NCBI RefSeq assembly: GCF_014207355.1
Contig: NZ_JACHEF010000004.1
Coordinates: 62,001 to 126,000, forward strand
Length of the DNA stretch: 64,000 bases
Reading direction: 5' to 3'
Origin: Mesorhizobium sangaii
GTDB lineage: Bacteria; Pseudomonadota; Alphaproteobacteria; Rhizobiales; Rhizobiaceae
How positions within the stretch are numbered: the first letter of the stretch is position 1; each line of letters opens with the position of its first letter. Under the pieces are notes generated by a model. It did not search any database. It was not told the origin of the DNA and saw only the letters and a list, made by a program, of their open reading frames with translations. Both the position numbers and the translations under genes were made by a program. This document shows positions 26,061 through 35,492 of this stretch, piece by piece.

Positions 26061-28107
26061 CTAAGTTTTGCTACTTTGGGAAAGTGCTTCAGCCCCTTTT
26101 GGCTCAGACAGGTTCACCTGGAAAAGGCAGACCAGTCCTGACTTTTCGAAAGTCAGCACCACGCGTCCCGCGGAATCGGAGTCGAAGATGCGCTCCAGGA
26201 GCTGGGTGCCAAACCCCTTGCGCTCGACAGGACCAACGGTTGGGCCGCCTGCCTCTCGCCATTCGAGTTCAAGTTGGCGTTGCTGTTTTTGACCAACAAG
26301 CTTCCAGGACAGCGAAACCCTGCCGGTGGCATTCGACAGCGCCCCATATTTGATCGCATTTGTCGTAAGTTCATGAAGCGCGAGAGCACATGAAAGGGCG
26401 ACGTTGGGCGGAAGCCAAACCTTCCCTCCGCTGATTTGAAATCGTTCGATCGGAGCATGTGGCTTGATCGAGGCTGTGACCAGATCGTGGAGATCGGCGC
26501 CGCTCCAGTTCTTCTGTGTCAGGATATCGTGCGCCTTCGCCAGCGAGATGAGCCGGCCGGACAGGATCCGTCCTGCCTCCGGCAAAGTGGTTGCGTTGCG
26601 GATCGTCTGGCTGGCGATAGCCTGGACCACCGAAAGCGTGTTCTTGACGCGGTGGTTGAGTTCGTTGACCAGCAATTTGCGATGCTCTTCGCCGCGTCTG
26701 CGGTCGGTGATATCAAGGCTGATCTGCACGGCACCAATTATGCTGCCGCCTGGGCTGCGGATCGGACGCGCGCTCGAGAGCAGAAAGCGCTCCACGCCCG
26801 ACGGAAGCGTATAGGCGAATTCTTCGTTGTCGGTCAGTTCTCCGCGCATGGCCCGACTTAGAGGTCGGTCCTCCCGGCTCACGGTATGCCCGTCCTTGAT
26901 CGCCACGGTGTCGATCACGAGGTCGGGCGCGCCAAACGATTTGCGGGCGTCGGTCGGCAAACCCATGAGTTCCGCCGCGAAGCGATTGCGAATGACCTGA
27001 AGGGCTTGGGGGGTCATAGGTGAACCAGACCGCTGCCGGCACCGTCTCCAGTACTGTCTCCAATTCATACCGTCGCTCGGCGATGGCGCGCTCGGCGTCT
27101 ACCAGCGCCTGCGCAATGGCGCCGAACTCGGCAACCGTGGTGGACATGGGCTCAACTGTGCGGCCTTGCCCAAGCGCGTCAGCGCGGGCGGCAAGGTCGG
27201 TGGTCGCCCCAGTGAAGCGCTTTCCAACAACGTATCCGAGGGCGATCGACACAAGAAGCGCCAGGAGGCCGATCCCGCAAATTGCCGCGAGCGAACGCCA
27301 CAGCGGCGCCTGCACTTCGGAAAGCGGCACGTTGGCGGTATAGAACCAATCCGAATATGAGGATCGATAGTAGCCTGCCAGCAGCGTGGTGCCCTCGAAG
27401 TTGCGGGACGTGAAGCTGCCGGAGCGGCCAACGATTTTTTCCAGATATTCCGGCAATCCGGGTCTGCCGGTCATCTCCTCGTGCGAGCTGGAACGTGCCA
27501 CGTACCTTCCGTGGCGATCTCCAACACCAACCGTCCACCCCTCAGGCACAGCAGGCATCATCACATCGCGGACGCGCGCGGTCGGGATGGAAATCGAAAG
27601 GATCAGATCTTCGCCCGTCGGCGCCGGCACCCGTATGGCAACGGCTACATGGTGGTTTTTGGAATCCTTGCTGGCAAAGACGTCGCTGACGAAAACGCCG
27701 GACGCTCTGAGTTTCTCCAAATCCTCCGTTGGCATCGGATCTACCGGCGGCAGAACCACACCGTACCCGATCTCTGTGTTCAACAACTGATTGCGACCTA
27801 AATCGCGCAGGACAATGATCCGGTCCGTCCCTTCGACCAGGCTGAGTGCCTCGCCGCGAAAGGCCGAGAGATCGCCATTGGCCAAAGCAGGCGACTTCGA
27901 CAGACCGTTGAGAGTCGTTTGCAGGTTGGCCAGTTCGCCCTCGACGACGAGCGAAACCTGCCGGGCGGTTTGGCGGGCGTCCTGCTCGAAGCGGGACCGC
28001 TCATGCACAGCATATTGGACCAGCAGATAGGCCGCGAAGAGCCAGACGGGTATTACCGCGGCCGCGATCAGACCAAGAAGGTGCGATCGAGCTGATCGAC
28101 GAGGCAA
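26061..28107 (-). pseudogene. Frameshifted HWE-family histidine kinase with extracytoplasmic sensor domain
   Basis: Two overlapping frames make one protein. The N-terminal frame (28107 to about 27010) has a membrane helix, a dCache-like periplasmic domain (residues about 40-280), a second helix and HAMP, then VPAAVWFTYD. The C-terminal frame (about 27010 to 26061) continues PQALQVIRNRF with a PAS domain, HRVKNTLSVVQ (HWE/HisKA_2 His), NELTTNA-type N box and GFGTQLLERI. Removing one base from the six-G run at 27008-27013 restores one frame of about 680 residues. A TTG start with AGGGGAA is likely. It is either a real inactivating mutation or a base-calling error in the run. Confidence 0.75.
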
Positions 28108-28450
28108 AATGCTGTTTCCCCTGCCGCCTCAGAAACTTGCCCAACCATAATCACAAGCCAGTGAACAGCAAGCGTTAGTTCAAGCTAGGGCGGCCGCGGC
28201 AGTCGAGAGAAATTTGACCCGCCGACAACTGGCTGATCCCACAAATAATGCGTCGGACCGACCCTTCGGGTTTGCGCGAGAATTATCCTTTGGGGCCGGT
28301 TCGCGTCGAAGCCGAATTTTTTATCGAGGATCGGCCTTTCGGAATTTCATTCCTGTCTAAGTCTATAATATTAGTGGACTTTAATCCTCGGCCCCTCGCT
28401 CAGGGCCGGCAATCGAAGCTGTGCCCTCTGTTCAAAAGGATTAGGATACC
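28108..28450. promoter_or_regulatory. Upstream region of the sulfonate operon, with a TATAAT at 28364-28369
   Basis: About 340 bp without a gene. An AT-rich stretch at 28345-28385 contains a perfect -10 hexamer TATAAT (28364-28369) flanked by AAGTC and GACTT arms, but no good -35 could be paired with it. It may be the tauA promoter and an activator site; this is weak. Confidence 0.3.
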
Positions 28451-29458
28451 ATGCGAAAACTGATCTCCGCTGCCCTTGTCGGGCTTGCCCTGGCGGCCAG
28501 CTCCGCCGCGGCGCTTGCCGCCGACAAGAAAGTCGTCATCGCCTACCAGACGGGTGCCAATCCATACAATCTCGGCATTGCCAATGGCGATCTTGCCAAG
28601 AAGACCGGCTGGGACATCGAATTCCGCCGCTTCAATTCCGGCGCCGACATCTTCGCCGCCATCGCATCCGGCGACGTCCAGATCGGCGATGTCGGATCGA
28701 GCCCGTTCGCAGCCGCCGTCAGCAGGGGCATCGACGTGAAGGCGTTCTACATCTCGTCAGTCTCTCGTGACGGCGAAGCCCTGGTGGTGCGGCCCGAGAT
28801 CAAGTCGCCTGCCGACCTGCGGGGCAAGAAGCTCGCCGCAGCACCCGTCTCGACCGACCATTACCAGCTTCTTGCCGTACTCAAGCAGGAAGGTATCACG
28901 GAGAAGGAAACCCAGGTCATCGCCATTCCTCAGCCCGAAATCGTCGCGGCCTGGAAGCGCGGTGACATCGACGGCGCCTTCGTCTGGGATCCGGCACTCT
29001 CCGAACTCAAGAAGAACGGCAAGGTCCTGCTCACAGCCGGCCAGGTCGCCGATCGTGGCGCTCCGACCTTCAGCGCGCTGGTGGTGACCGGTGAATTCGC
29101 CAAGGCCAATCCCGACTTCCTCGGCCAGTATGTCCGGCTGATCGATGGCTACACAACGTCGTACCTGACCAACCCAGCTTCCTGGGGACCGGACTCCGAG
29201 AGCGCCAAGGCGATCGCCAAATTGCAGGGCGGTACGGCGGCCGAGAATTCGGAGCAGCTGAAGACGACGGTTGTTCCGCCGCTCGACGAGCAGGTTTCCG
29301 ATAAATGGCTGGGCGGTGGCGACAAGAGCGCCGTCGCGAAAATCCTCAAGGACACTGCGAGCTTCCTGAAGGACCAGAAGAAGATCACCGCCATCAAGGA
29401 CAGCTACGCCGCAGCCGCCGATCCGCAATATGCGGAGGCCGCCAAGGCCTCCAATTAG
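28451..29458 (+). CDS. tauA: Taurine/sulfonate ABC transporter substrate-binding protein
   Basis: 335 residues. A Sec signal peptide (cut after AALAAD) leads into a TauA/SsuA-type binding fold: VVIAYQTGANPYNLGIANGDLAKKTGWDIEFRRFNSGADIFAAIASGDVQIGDVGSSP, then the IPQPEIVAAWKRGDIDGAFVWDP segment that is typical of TauA. It captures sulfonates in the periplasm for the transporter encoded next. First gene of a four-gene operon. Confidence 0.88.
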   Translation: MRKLISAALVGLALAASSAAALAADKKVVIAYQTGANPYNLGIANGDLAKKTGWDIEFRRFNSGADIFAAIASGDVQIGDVGSSPFAAAVSRGIDVKAFYISSVSRDGEALVVRPEIKSPADLRGKKLAAAPVSTDHYQLLAVLKQEGITEKETQVIAIPQPEIVAAWKRGDIDGAFVWDPALSELKKNGKVLLTAGQVADRGAPTFSALVVTGEFAKANPDFLGQYVRLIDGYTTSYLTNPASWGPDSESAKAIAKLQGGTAAENSEQLKTTVVPPLDEQVSDKWLGGGDKSAVAKILKDTASFLKDQKKITAIKDSYAAAADPQYAEAAKASN

Positions 29459-29525
29459 ACATCCCTGAACGACATTCGGTGCTGGCTGGCGGCAGTCTCG
29501 TCAGCCAGACTGCTTGGAGGCCACC

Positions 29526-30320
29526 ATGCTTCGAATTCACGACGCCAGCGTCACCTTTCCAGCTTCCGACGGCCATGACGTTCACGCGCTCGATCACGTC
29601 TCGCTCGACATTGCACCTGATTCCATTGTCGTCGCAGTCGGTGCTTCCGGATGCGGCAAGTCGACATTGCTCAACGCGATCGCCGGCTTCCTGCCGCTCA
29701 CCCAGGGCACGATCACACTGGATGGAAAAGAGATTGTCGCGCCCGGCGGCGATCGTGGTGTCGTTTTCCAGAAGGATACCCTGTTGCCCTGGGCCAATGT
29801 GCTGGACAACGTTGCCCTCGGCCTGAAATACCGGGGCGTGCGGCGCAGCGAACGCCATGAGCGATCTAGGCGTCTGCTGGAACTGGTCGGGCTCGCCGAT
29901 TTCGCCGAAAAGCCGCCCTATGAACTGTCCGGCGGCATGCGCCAGCGCGTCGGTATCGCGCGAGCCCTAGCCACCGATCCGAAGATCCTGCTGATGGACG
30001 AGCCGTTCGGCGCCCTCGACAGCCTGACGCGCGAGACAATGCAGCAGCTTCTGGCCTCGGTCTGGGCAAAGACCGGCAAGCAGATCCTGTTCATCACCCA
30101 TTCCATCGAGGAAGCCCTCACGCTGGGCACGACCATCGTTGTGATGTCGCCCAGGCCTGGCCGTATCGTTGCCCGGTTCGAGGCCGATTTCGTCCGCGAG
30201 GTTGCCAGGAGTGGCGACATCGGGCCGATCCAGTCCCACCCGCGTTTCATTGAATTGCGTCAGGAAATCCGCTCGCTGATCCACCAGCCGGAAGGCGCCC
30301 GCACAGGAACCTTGCAATGA
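29526..30320 (+). CDS. tauB: Taurine/sulfonate ABC transporter ATP-binding protein
   Basis: 264 residues, start at the ATG 29526 with GGAGG upstream. It has Walker A GASGCGKST, Q-loop FQKDTLLPW, signature LSGGMRQR, Walker B ILLMDEPFGALD and the switch His in ITHSIEEA. The LPWANVLDNVALGL and PRPGRI segments are typical of the TauB/SsuB/NitT family. It energises sulfonate uptake with the tauA and tauC products and overlaps tauC by ATGA. Confidence 0.9.
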   Translation: MLRIHDASVTFPASDGHDVHALDHVSLDIAPDSIVVAVGASGCGKSTLLNAIAGFLPLTQGTITLDGKEIVAPGGDRGVVFQKDTLLPWANVLDNVALGLKYRGVRRSERHERSRRLLELVGLADFAEKPPYELSGGMRQRVGIARALATDPKILLMDEPFGALDSLTRETMQQLLASVWAKTGKQILFITHSIEEALTLGTTIVVMSPRPGRIVARFEADFVREVARSGDIGPIQSHPRFIELRQEIRSLIHQPEGARTGTLQ

Positions 30321-31165
30321 CGCTTGCCGCCAATTCCCCGACTTCGTTCCCACCTTCGACTACCCAGCGCAGGCCGTCGCCCCCGCCACGCCGATCCGCG
30401 TCGACAAGCACGCTTGGCATAAGCCTGGTCACGCTGGCTGCTATGATCGCGTTGTGGTTTATCGCCGCGCGCTTTGGCTGGGCGTCGCCGCTGTTCCTGC
30501 CGTCGCCGGCCGAGGTGCTGACCCAATTCAGCGCCGTCTGGGCCGACGGCTATGCCAACGGCACGCTTCTCGACCACACACTGGCAAGCCTGGGCCGTAT
30601 CGCGGCGGCGCTCGGCGTCGGCATTTTCCTTGGCATTCCGCTCGGCCTGCTGATGGGCCTCAATCGCTGGGTCAAGGGGATCTTCAGCGTGCCGATTGAT
30701 CTCTACTGGGGCTTGCCGCCTTTGGCTTACCTGCCGCTGCTGATCATCTGGCTGGGCATCGGCGAGACTTCCAAGATCGTGCTCCTGTCGCTGTCAACCT
30801 TTGCACCGATCTGCTTTGCCGCACAGGCCGGTGTCCGGTCAGTGCCGGCTGAACGCATCAATGCCGCGCTGTCGCTCGGCGCCAGCCGGCTGCAACTGTT
30901 CACCAGCATCATCCTGCCGTCCGCATTGCCGGAAATCATGACCGGCCTGAAGATTGCCATCGGTGCCGGCTTGTCGACGCTGGTCGCGGCCGAGCTGATC
31001 GCGGCCCAGTCAGGCCTTGGCTACATGATCATGTCCGCAGCCAATTTCCTCGCCACCGACGTCGTCTTCGTCGGCCTCATCGTCATCGCCATCCTTGCCT
31101 TTGCCTTCACCAGCGGCATGCGCTGGCTGGAGCGCCGTCTCATCCCCTGGAAGGGCAAGCTCTGA
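30317..31165 (+). CDS. tauC: Taurine/sulfonate ABC transporter permease
   Basis: 282 residues with about six membrane helices and the EAA loop of binding-protein-dependent permeases (AALSLGASRLQLFTSIILPSALPEIMTGLKIAIGAG). The first 35 residues are polar and cytoplasmic. Start overlaps tauB by ATGA. Family: TauC/SsuC. It forms the channel for sulfonate uptake in the inner membrane. Confidence 0.9.
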   Translation: MTLAANSPTSFPPSTTQRRPSPPPRRSASTSTLGISLVTLAAMIALWFIAARFGWASPLFLPSPAEVLTQFSAVWADGYANGTLLDHTLASLGRIAAALGVGIFLGIPLGLLMGLNRWVKGIFSVPIDLYWGLPPLAYLPLLIIWLGIGETSKIVLLSLSTFAPICFAAQAGVRSVPAERINAALSLGASRLQLFTSIILPSALPEIMTGLKIAIGAGLSTLVAAELIAAQSGLGYMIMSAANFLATDVVFVGLIVIAILAFAFTSGMRWLERRLIPWKGKL

Positions 31166-31210
31166 CGCATTGCCTGCCCGCACAGTCCACATCGCTGAAG
31201 GAACAATCCG

Positions 31211-32362
31211 ATGCCCAGCAAGCCGCTCGACCTCTACTGGTACCTGCCGACGCATGGCGATGGACCGTATCTCGGCACCGACGAGCGGCACCGCCCGGCA
31301 ACCTTCGGCTATCTCAAGGAGATCGCACAGGCCGCCGACCGGCTAGGCTTCAAGGGCGTGCTGCTGCCCACCGGGACGCGGTGTGAGGACGCCTGGATCG
31401 TGGCGGCCGGGTTGATCCCGCTCACCGAACGGCTGAAGTTCCTCGTGGCGCTTCGGCCAGGCAGCGGAACACCGGCCCTGTTTGCGCGTCATGCCGCCAC
31501 CCTGGATCGCATCTCCGGCGGCCGCGTCCTGCTCAATGTCGTCACCGGGGCGGATCCAGCCGACCTCGCCGGCGACGGCAACAAGCTCAGCCATGACGAG
31601 CGCTATGCGCAAACCGACGAGTTCCTGACCATTTGGCGGCGGATACTTTCGGGTGAGCCGGCGGATTTCGAGGGCAAGTACCTTTCTGCCCACGGCACCG
31701 ACATTTCCTTCCCGCCGGTTCAGCAACCCCATCCGCCACTCTGGTTCGGAGGCTCTTCCGACGCCGGCATTGCAATCGCCGCCAAGCATGTGGACGCCTA
31801 TCTGAGCTGGGGCGAACCGGTGGACCAGCTTGCCGAGAAGATCGATCGCGTGAAGAAAGCAACGGTTGCACAAGGCCGCACGATCCGTTTCGGCCTTCGC
31901 ATTCATCTGATCGTACGCGAAACGGAGGATGAGGCCTGGGCTGCCGCTGACCGGCTGATCAGCCACGTCACCGACGACCTGATCGCCGAAGCCCAGAACG
32001 GATTTGTCCACATCTCGGAATCCGTTGGGCAGAAGCGCATGTCGGCACTTCATCAGGGCCGGCGCGACCGGCTGGTTGTCGGTCCGAATCTGTGGGCTGG
32101 ACCTGGGCTGGTGCGTGGCGGCGCGGGAACGGCGCTGGTCGGCAATCCCGACAATGTTGCAGCGCGCATACGTGAGTATCAGGACATCGGCATCGAAACG
32201 ATCATCGCGTCCGGCTACCCGCACCTGGAAGAGGCGTTCAACGTCGCCGAACTGCTTTTCCCCAAACTCGGGTTGAGTGGCGAAGCCGCACCCGTGGAGC
32301 GAAGCTGGGACGTCGAGTTCGGACGCGGTGTGCCTTCCAAGGTCGCCGCATCCGCATCGTGA
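31211..32362 (+). CDS. ssuD: FMNH2-dependent alkanesulfonate monooxygenase-like protein
   Basis: 383 residues, luciferase-like TIM barrel. Motifs near SsuD: WYLPTHGDG, LGFKGVLLPTGT, ARHAATLDRISGGRVLLNVVTGADP, HDERYAQTDEFL and PPLWFGGSSDAG. SsuD-type enzymes cleave sulfonates to sulfite and an aldehyde using reduced FMN from a separate reductase, which is not seen here. The pairing with tauA-type transporter genes and no tauD suggests that the transported sulfonate is desulfonated by this enzyme. Confidence 0.85.
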   Translation: MPSKPLDLYWYLPTHGDGPYLGTDERHRPATFGYLKEIAQAADRLGFKGVLLPTGTRCEDAWIVAAGLIPLTERLKFLVALRPGSGTPALFARHAATLDRISGGRVLLNVVTGADPADLAGDGNKLSHDERYAQTDEFLTIWRRILSGEPADFEGKYLSAHGTDISFPPVQQPHPPLWFGGSSDAGIAIAAKHVDAYLSWGEPVDQLAEKIDRVKKATVAQGRTIRFGLRIHLIVRETEDEAWAAADRLISHVTDDLIAEAQNGFVHISESVGQKRMSALHQGRRDRLVVGPNLWAGPGLVRGGAGTALVGNPDNVAARIREYQDIGIETIIASGYPHLEEAFNVAELLFPKLGLSGEAAPVERSWDVEFGRGVPSKVAASAS

Positions 32363-32660
32363 CGTCCTGTCTGCTCCGCGCTCAGAGCAGCCACACCACT
32401 GGTGACATCGAAGGACCGAGATAGGGCCGGCAGCAGACCGGCAGCTTGAGGGAACGTGGCATCCCAGTGGACAGTCCGCATCTTGCGGACTCCGCCCTGC
32501 GGTGGGACATCCGTCAATTCGTAGGCGAAATGTCCGCATTGCCAAACCTGCCAACTTCGAAAGTCCGACCCGCTGCCGCTGCAGGTCTTGACGAAAGTTG
32601 GCGCGCCTGTTTGAGACCGGGGCCATGGGGACATTTGCTCCATAGGGATTAGAGCAAGCG

Positions 32661-33731
32661 GTGGGCAAGCTGGTGAAGCGCGTTTTTCGATTGTTTGCCG
32701 CGGTGATCATGGCATCCGGGGTGACCGGTTGCACAAGCATTTCCTACTACGCGCAGTCCCTAGAGGGTCATGCGCAGATCATGGCGGCGCGCGAAAATGT
32801 TGGAAAACTGATCCATGATCCTTCGACGCCTGAAGCATTGCGCACCAAGTTGACGTCGGCAAGCACCATACGACGGTTTGCGACAGATGAACTGGCACTG
32901 CCCGAAAACAATAGCTACCGCAGCTATGTTGACATCGGCAGGGACGCTGTAACCTGGGCCGTTTTCGCCGCGCCGCAATTCTCGCTGACGCCACGAACAT
33001 GGTGCTTTCCTGTGTTCGGCTGCGTTCCGTACCGGGGTTACTTTGCTCGGAAATCTGCGACTGAAAGCGCTGTCGAACTTCATAGGCTGGGGCTGGACGT
33101 CTACGTCACAGGCATCACCGCATATTCCACCTTGGGCTGGTCAAGTGACCCACTGCTAAGCACTATGCTCCGCCAGGACGACACGTACCTCGCAAGCCTT
33201 ATTTTTCATGAACTGGCGCATCAGCGCATCTATGTGAATGACGACTCCGCATTCAATGAGGCTTTCGCAGTTGCCGTCGAAACCACCGGCGTGAGGAAAT
33301 GGCTGCGCGCAGCTGGCGATCACGCCGGATTGCGCCGCTACGAAGCCGATCGCAAGCGCCGTGCCGATTTTCTCGGACTGTTGTCGAAAACGCGGGACGA
33401 GCTAAGGCAGGTCTATGAGAGTCCCCGCACCCCGGAGCAGATGGCGGCTGCCAAAGCAGCCACGATCGACAAGCTGCGGATGCGCTACCGGCAAATGCGC
33501 GACAAACGCTGGGCCGGATACCGGGGATACGACGCCTGGTTCGATGCCCCCATCAACAACGCAAAGCTCGCCGCGACCGCTGTCTACGGCGAACAGGTTC
33601 CGGCGTTCCTTCACCTGTTCGACTTGTGCTCCGGCGACTATCCAAGGTTCTATGCTTCTGTTCGACGCATCGCTGATTTGCAGAAGCCTTCCCGTGCCGA
33701 AGCGCTTAAGGCTGCGGCCACGTGTGATTGA
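32661..33731 (+). CDS. Predicted aminopeptidase (PF10023-type lipoprotein)
   Basis: 356 residues from a GTG start. A lipoprotein signal (MASGVTGCTS) is followed by the family's YYAQSLEGHAQIM near the N-terminus, CVPYRGYF, and the metal site HELAHQ with the downstream Glu in NEAFA. These are hallmarks of the predicted bacterial aminopeptidases of the PF10023 family. Likely anchored in the envelope and zinc-dependent. The gene stands alone. Confidence 0.8.
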   Translation: MGKLVKRVFRLFAAVIMASGVTGCTSISYYAQSLEGHAQIMAARENVGKLIHDPSTPEALRTKLTSASTIRRFATDELALPENNSYRSYVDIGRDAVTWAVFAAPQFSLTPRTWCFPVFGCVPYRGYFARKSATESAVELHRLGLDVYVTGITAYSTLGWSSDPLLSTMLRQDDTYLASLIFHELAHQRIYVNDDSAFNEAFAVAVETTGVRKWLRAAGDHAGLRRYEADRKRRADFLGLLSKTRDELRQVYESPRTPEQMAAAKAATIDKLRMRYRQMRDKRWAGYRGYDAWFDAPINNAKLAATAVYGEQVPAFLHLFDLCSGDYPRFYASVRRIADLQKPSRAEALKAAATCD

Positions 33732-34064
33732 CTTGAACAAGCAAAGGAGCCGGTCTCGGGAATGCTCCGATGGTCAGATTGGTGACCAAAAGGAGAGGGT
33801 CAGGGAACATCCCGGGCCACGGAAACCCCAGCTTTGCGCCCTGCCCCGATACGCACATTGATTTCGGTCAAAGCACCTTCCGCCCCGACGCATAGTCTGC
33901 ATTCATTTTCAAGCGTCCGCGCCCCACCGGCGCGGACGATCTCGTCCGGGATTCGTTCGCTAGGAAGGTACCGATCGAGCGGTGTCCTCAAGCCCGCCGC
34001 GGCAGCTCGCCGGATAGGGCCTTAAGACGACAAAGAATAGACGCAAAATAGAGGAGATTGCACA
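33732..34064. other. Intergenic region with a FixK/FNR-like box
   Basis: 333 bp with no supported gene. It contains TTGATTTCGGTCAA at 33858-33871, described separately. Short frames on both strands here have no ribosome sites. Confidence 0.5.
33858..33871 (+). promoter_or_regulatory. FixK/FNR-like box TTGAT-N4-GTCAA
   Basis: TTGATTTCGGTCAA differs by one base from the TTGAT-N4-ATCAA consensus. It lies 193 bp upstream of the PNPOx-like gene at 34065 and a few kb from fixK. It may make that gene part of the FixK regulon. Confidence 0.45.
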
Positions 34065-34511
34065 ATGCTGATCCGCACACTTTCTGCCCTGGAATGCACC
34101 AAGGTGCTGACGGCCAATCGTGTGGCTCGCCTGGCGTGCGCCAGGGACGGGCAGCCCTATGTCGTTCCGGTGCATTATGCGTACGCCGACAATCATCTCT
34201 ACGCGTTTTCCATGCTGGGCAAGAAGATCGACTGGATGCGCGCCAACCCGCTGGTGTCCGTCCAAGTGGACGAACGCGGCGAAGGGCGGGGCTGGAGAAG
34301 CGTGGTTGTCAATGGCCGCTATGAGGAACTGCCTGACCAGATAGGCCACAAGCTCGAGCGCGACCATGCCTGGACGATACTAAGCAAGCACGCTGACTGG
34401 TGGGAGCCCGGCGCCCTCAAACCGGTGACGCCTCCGGTGTCAGATAGCACACCGCACGTATTCTTCCGGATCCTCGTCGAGCAGGTGTCCGGCCGGGAAG
34501 CAAGTGAGTAG
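34065..34511 (+). CDS. Pyridoxamine 5'-phosphate oxidase-like FMN-binding protein
   Basis: 148 residues with the split-barrel pattern of the PNPOx-like/NimA group: RVARLACARDGQPYVVPVHYAYADNHLYAFSMLGKKIDWMRANPLVSVQVDE, then SVVVNGRYEEL. GGAG lies upstream of the ATG. Such proteins bind FMN or haem and reduce small molecules. Function is not fixed by sequence. A FixK-like box upstream suggests low-oxygen control. Confidence 0.75.
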   Translation: MLIRTLSALECTKVLTANRVARLACARDGQPYVVPVHYAYADNHLYAFSMLGKKIDWMRANPLVSVQVDERGEGRGWRSVVVNGRYEELPDQIGHKLERDHAWTILSKHADWWEPGALKPVTPPVSDSTPHVFFRILVEQVSGREASE

Positions 34512-34768
34512 GCTGTTTTCAGTGCATCAATACATCGACACCGTCGAAGGGTGACGACCGGGACGACGCGCAAGTGCGGAAATCGTAGAGAGATCGACCA
34601 GCCGTGTAGCGACTTACGCTGTTGACGCTGAGGTCCATCGCCATGATCTTGACGCAAGATCCACCACGATCGTTGGACGCATCCCAAGAGCGAACCGGAG
34701 TGGGTGCTTCTGCGGCTGTGCCGCAGTTGCGGCCGTGTCGGCTACCGAGACGACTTTAGAGTGACAGA

Positions 34769-35410
34769 CTACTCGCACATGGAACGGAGCGTTTCAGGCT
34801 TGCAGATTTCGAGGATACGAAGTCCGTGAAACTTGAGCACACCCTTGTCGCGCAATCTCGATAGCACCCGTGATACTGTTTCGATCGTGAGACCGAGGTA
34901 GTCGCCAATATCCTGACGGGACATCGGCAACTCGATCTGAGCGAGCTCTCCCTGACGATCAGCCATGTCGATCAGGAAAGCGGCTATGCGTTCGACCGCC
35001 GTTTGCCGGCCAACCACCAGCAGGTGTTCCTGAGCCCGCACCATGCAGCGAAGGGCAAGTGGCAGCAGTTCGCGCGATCTGTCCAGGCCGGCCACCGGTC
35101 GGAATGTCCGCAGTCCCGTCGTGACGATGGCCTCGGCAAAGAAATGGTGGGCAAGGTCAGCTTCAAAGCCAAACGTCTCTCCCGCCAGATGGAAAGCCGT
35201 GATCTGCCTGCGCCCATCGGCAAGCAGCCGGTAGATGCGGACTGCGCCGAACTCGATCTGGTAGTGGGAAGCGACCTTTTCGCCTTGTGCGTAGATCTCC
35301 GAGCCTGCGTTGAAGAACGAGAGCGGCACCGGCCGGCCATCATTGGGCACGTCCAGTTGCGGGGCGGTCAGGATCTCGAAGGGCACCCGAGTGTTGGCGA
35401 TAGCGTTCAT
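34769..35410 (-). CDS. fixK: Crp/Fnr-family regulator FixK
   Basis: 213 residues. A cyclic-nucleotide-type sensor fold (residues about 25-140) and a C-terminal winged HTH with the FNR recognition helix (MSRQDIGDYLGLTIETVSRVLSRL). The N-terminus lacks the cysteine cluster of oxygen-sensing FNR/FnrN, which points to FixK controlled at transcription by FixLJ. The E..SR recognition residues fit a TTGAT-type site. It lies with fixL, fixJ and a lone receiver on one strand. The sole Cys is two residues from the C-terminus. Confidence 0.8.
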   Translation of the reverse strand: MNAIANTRVPFEILTAPQLDVPNDGRPVPLSFFNAGSEIYAQGEKVASHYQIEFGAVRIYRLLADGRRQITAFHLAGETFGFEADLAHHFFAEAIVTTGLRTFRPVAGLDRSRELLPLALRCMVRAQEHLLVVGRQTAVERIAAFLIDMADRQGELAQIELPMSRQDIGDYLGLTIETVSRVLSRLRDKGVLKFHGLRILEICKPETLRSMCE

Positions 35411-35492
35411 GGCTGTTTCCCAGATTTCGGTGACCCAGCAATCGCGCGGAATGCCGGTCTGCGAAATTGGGTTATGTCCTAAGGGGTTCTAC

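Noticed and set aside
31343..32740. A 465-codon open frame on the minus strand
   Set aside because: It is the antisense shadow of the sulfonate monooxygenase gene; its translation is rich in Arg/Ala/Gly/Cys with no domain, and the sense gene is well supported.
34600..34768. A short CxxC-containing frame (LCRSCGRVGYRDDF) between the PNPOx-like gene and fixK
   Set aside because: It looks coding-like and may be a zinc-ribbon remnant, but it has no start codon or ribosome site and overlaps the fixK end, so it is not listed as a gene.
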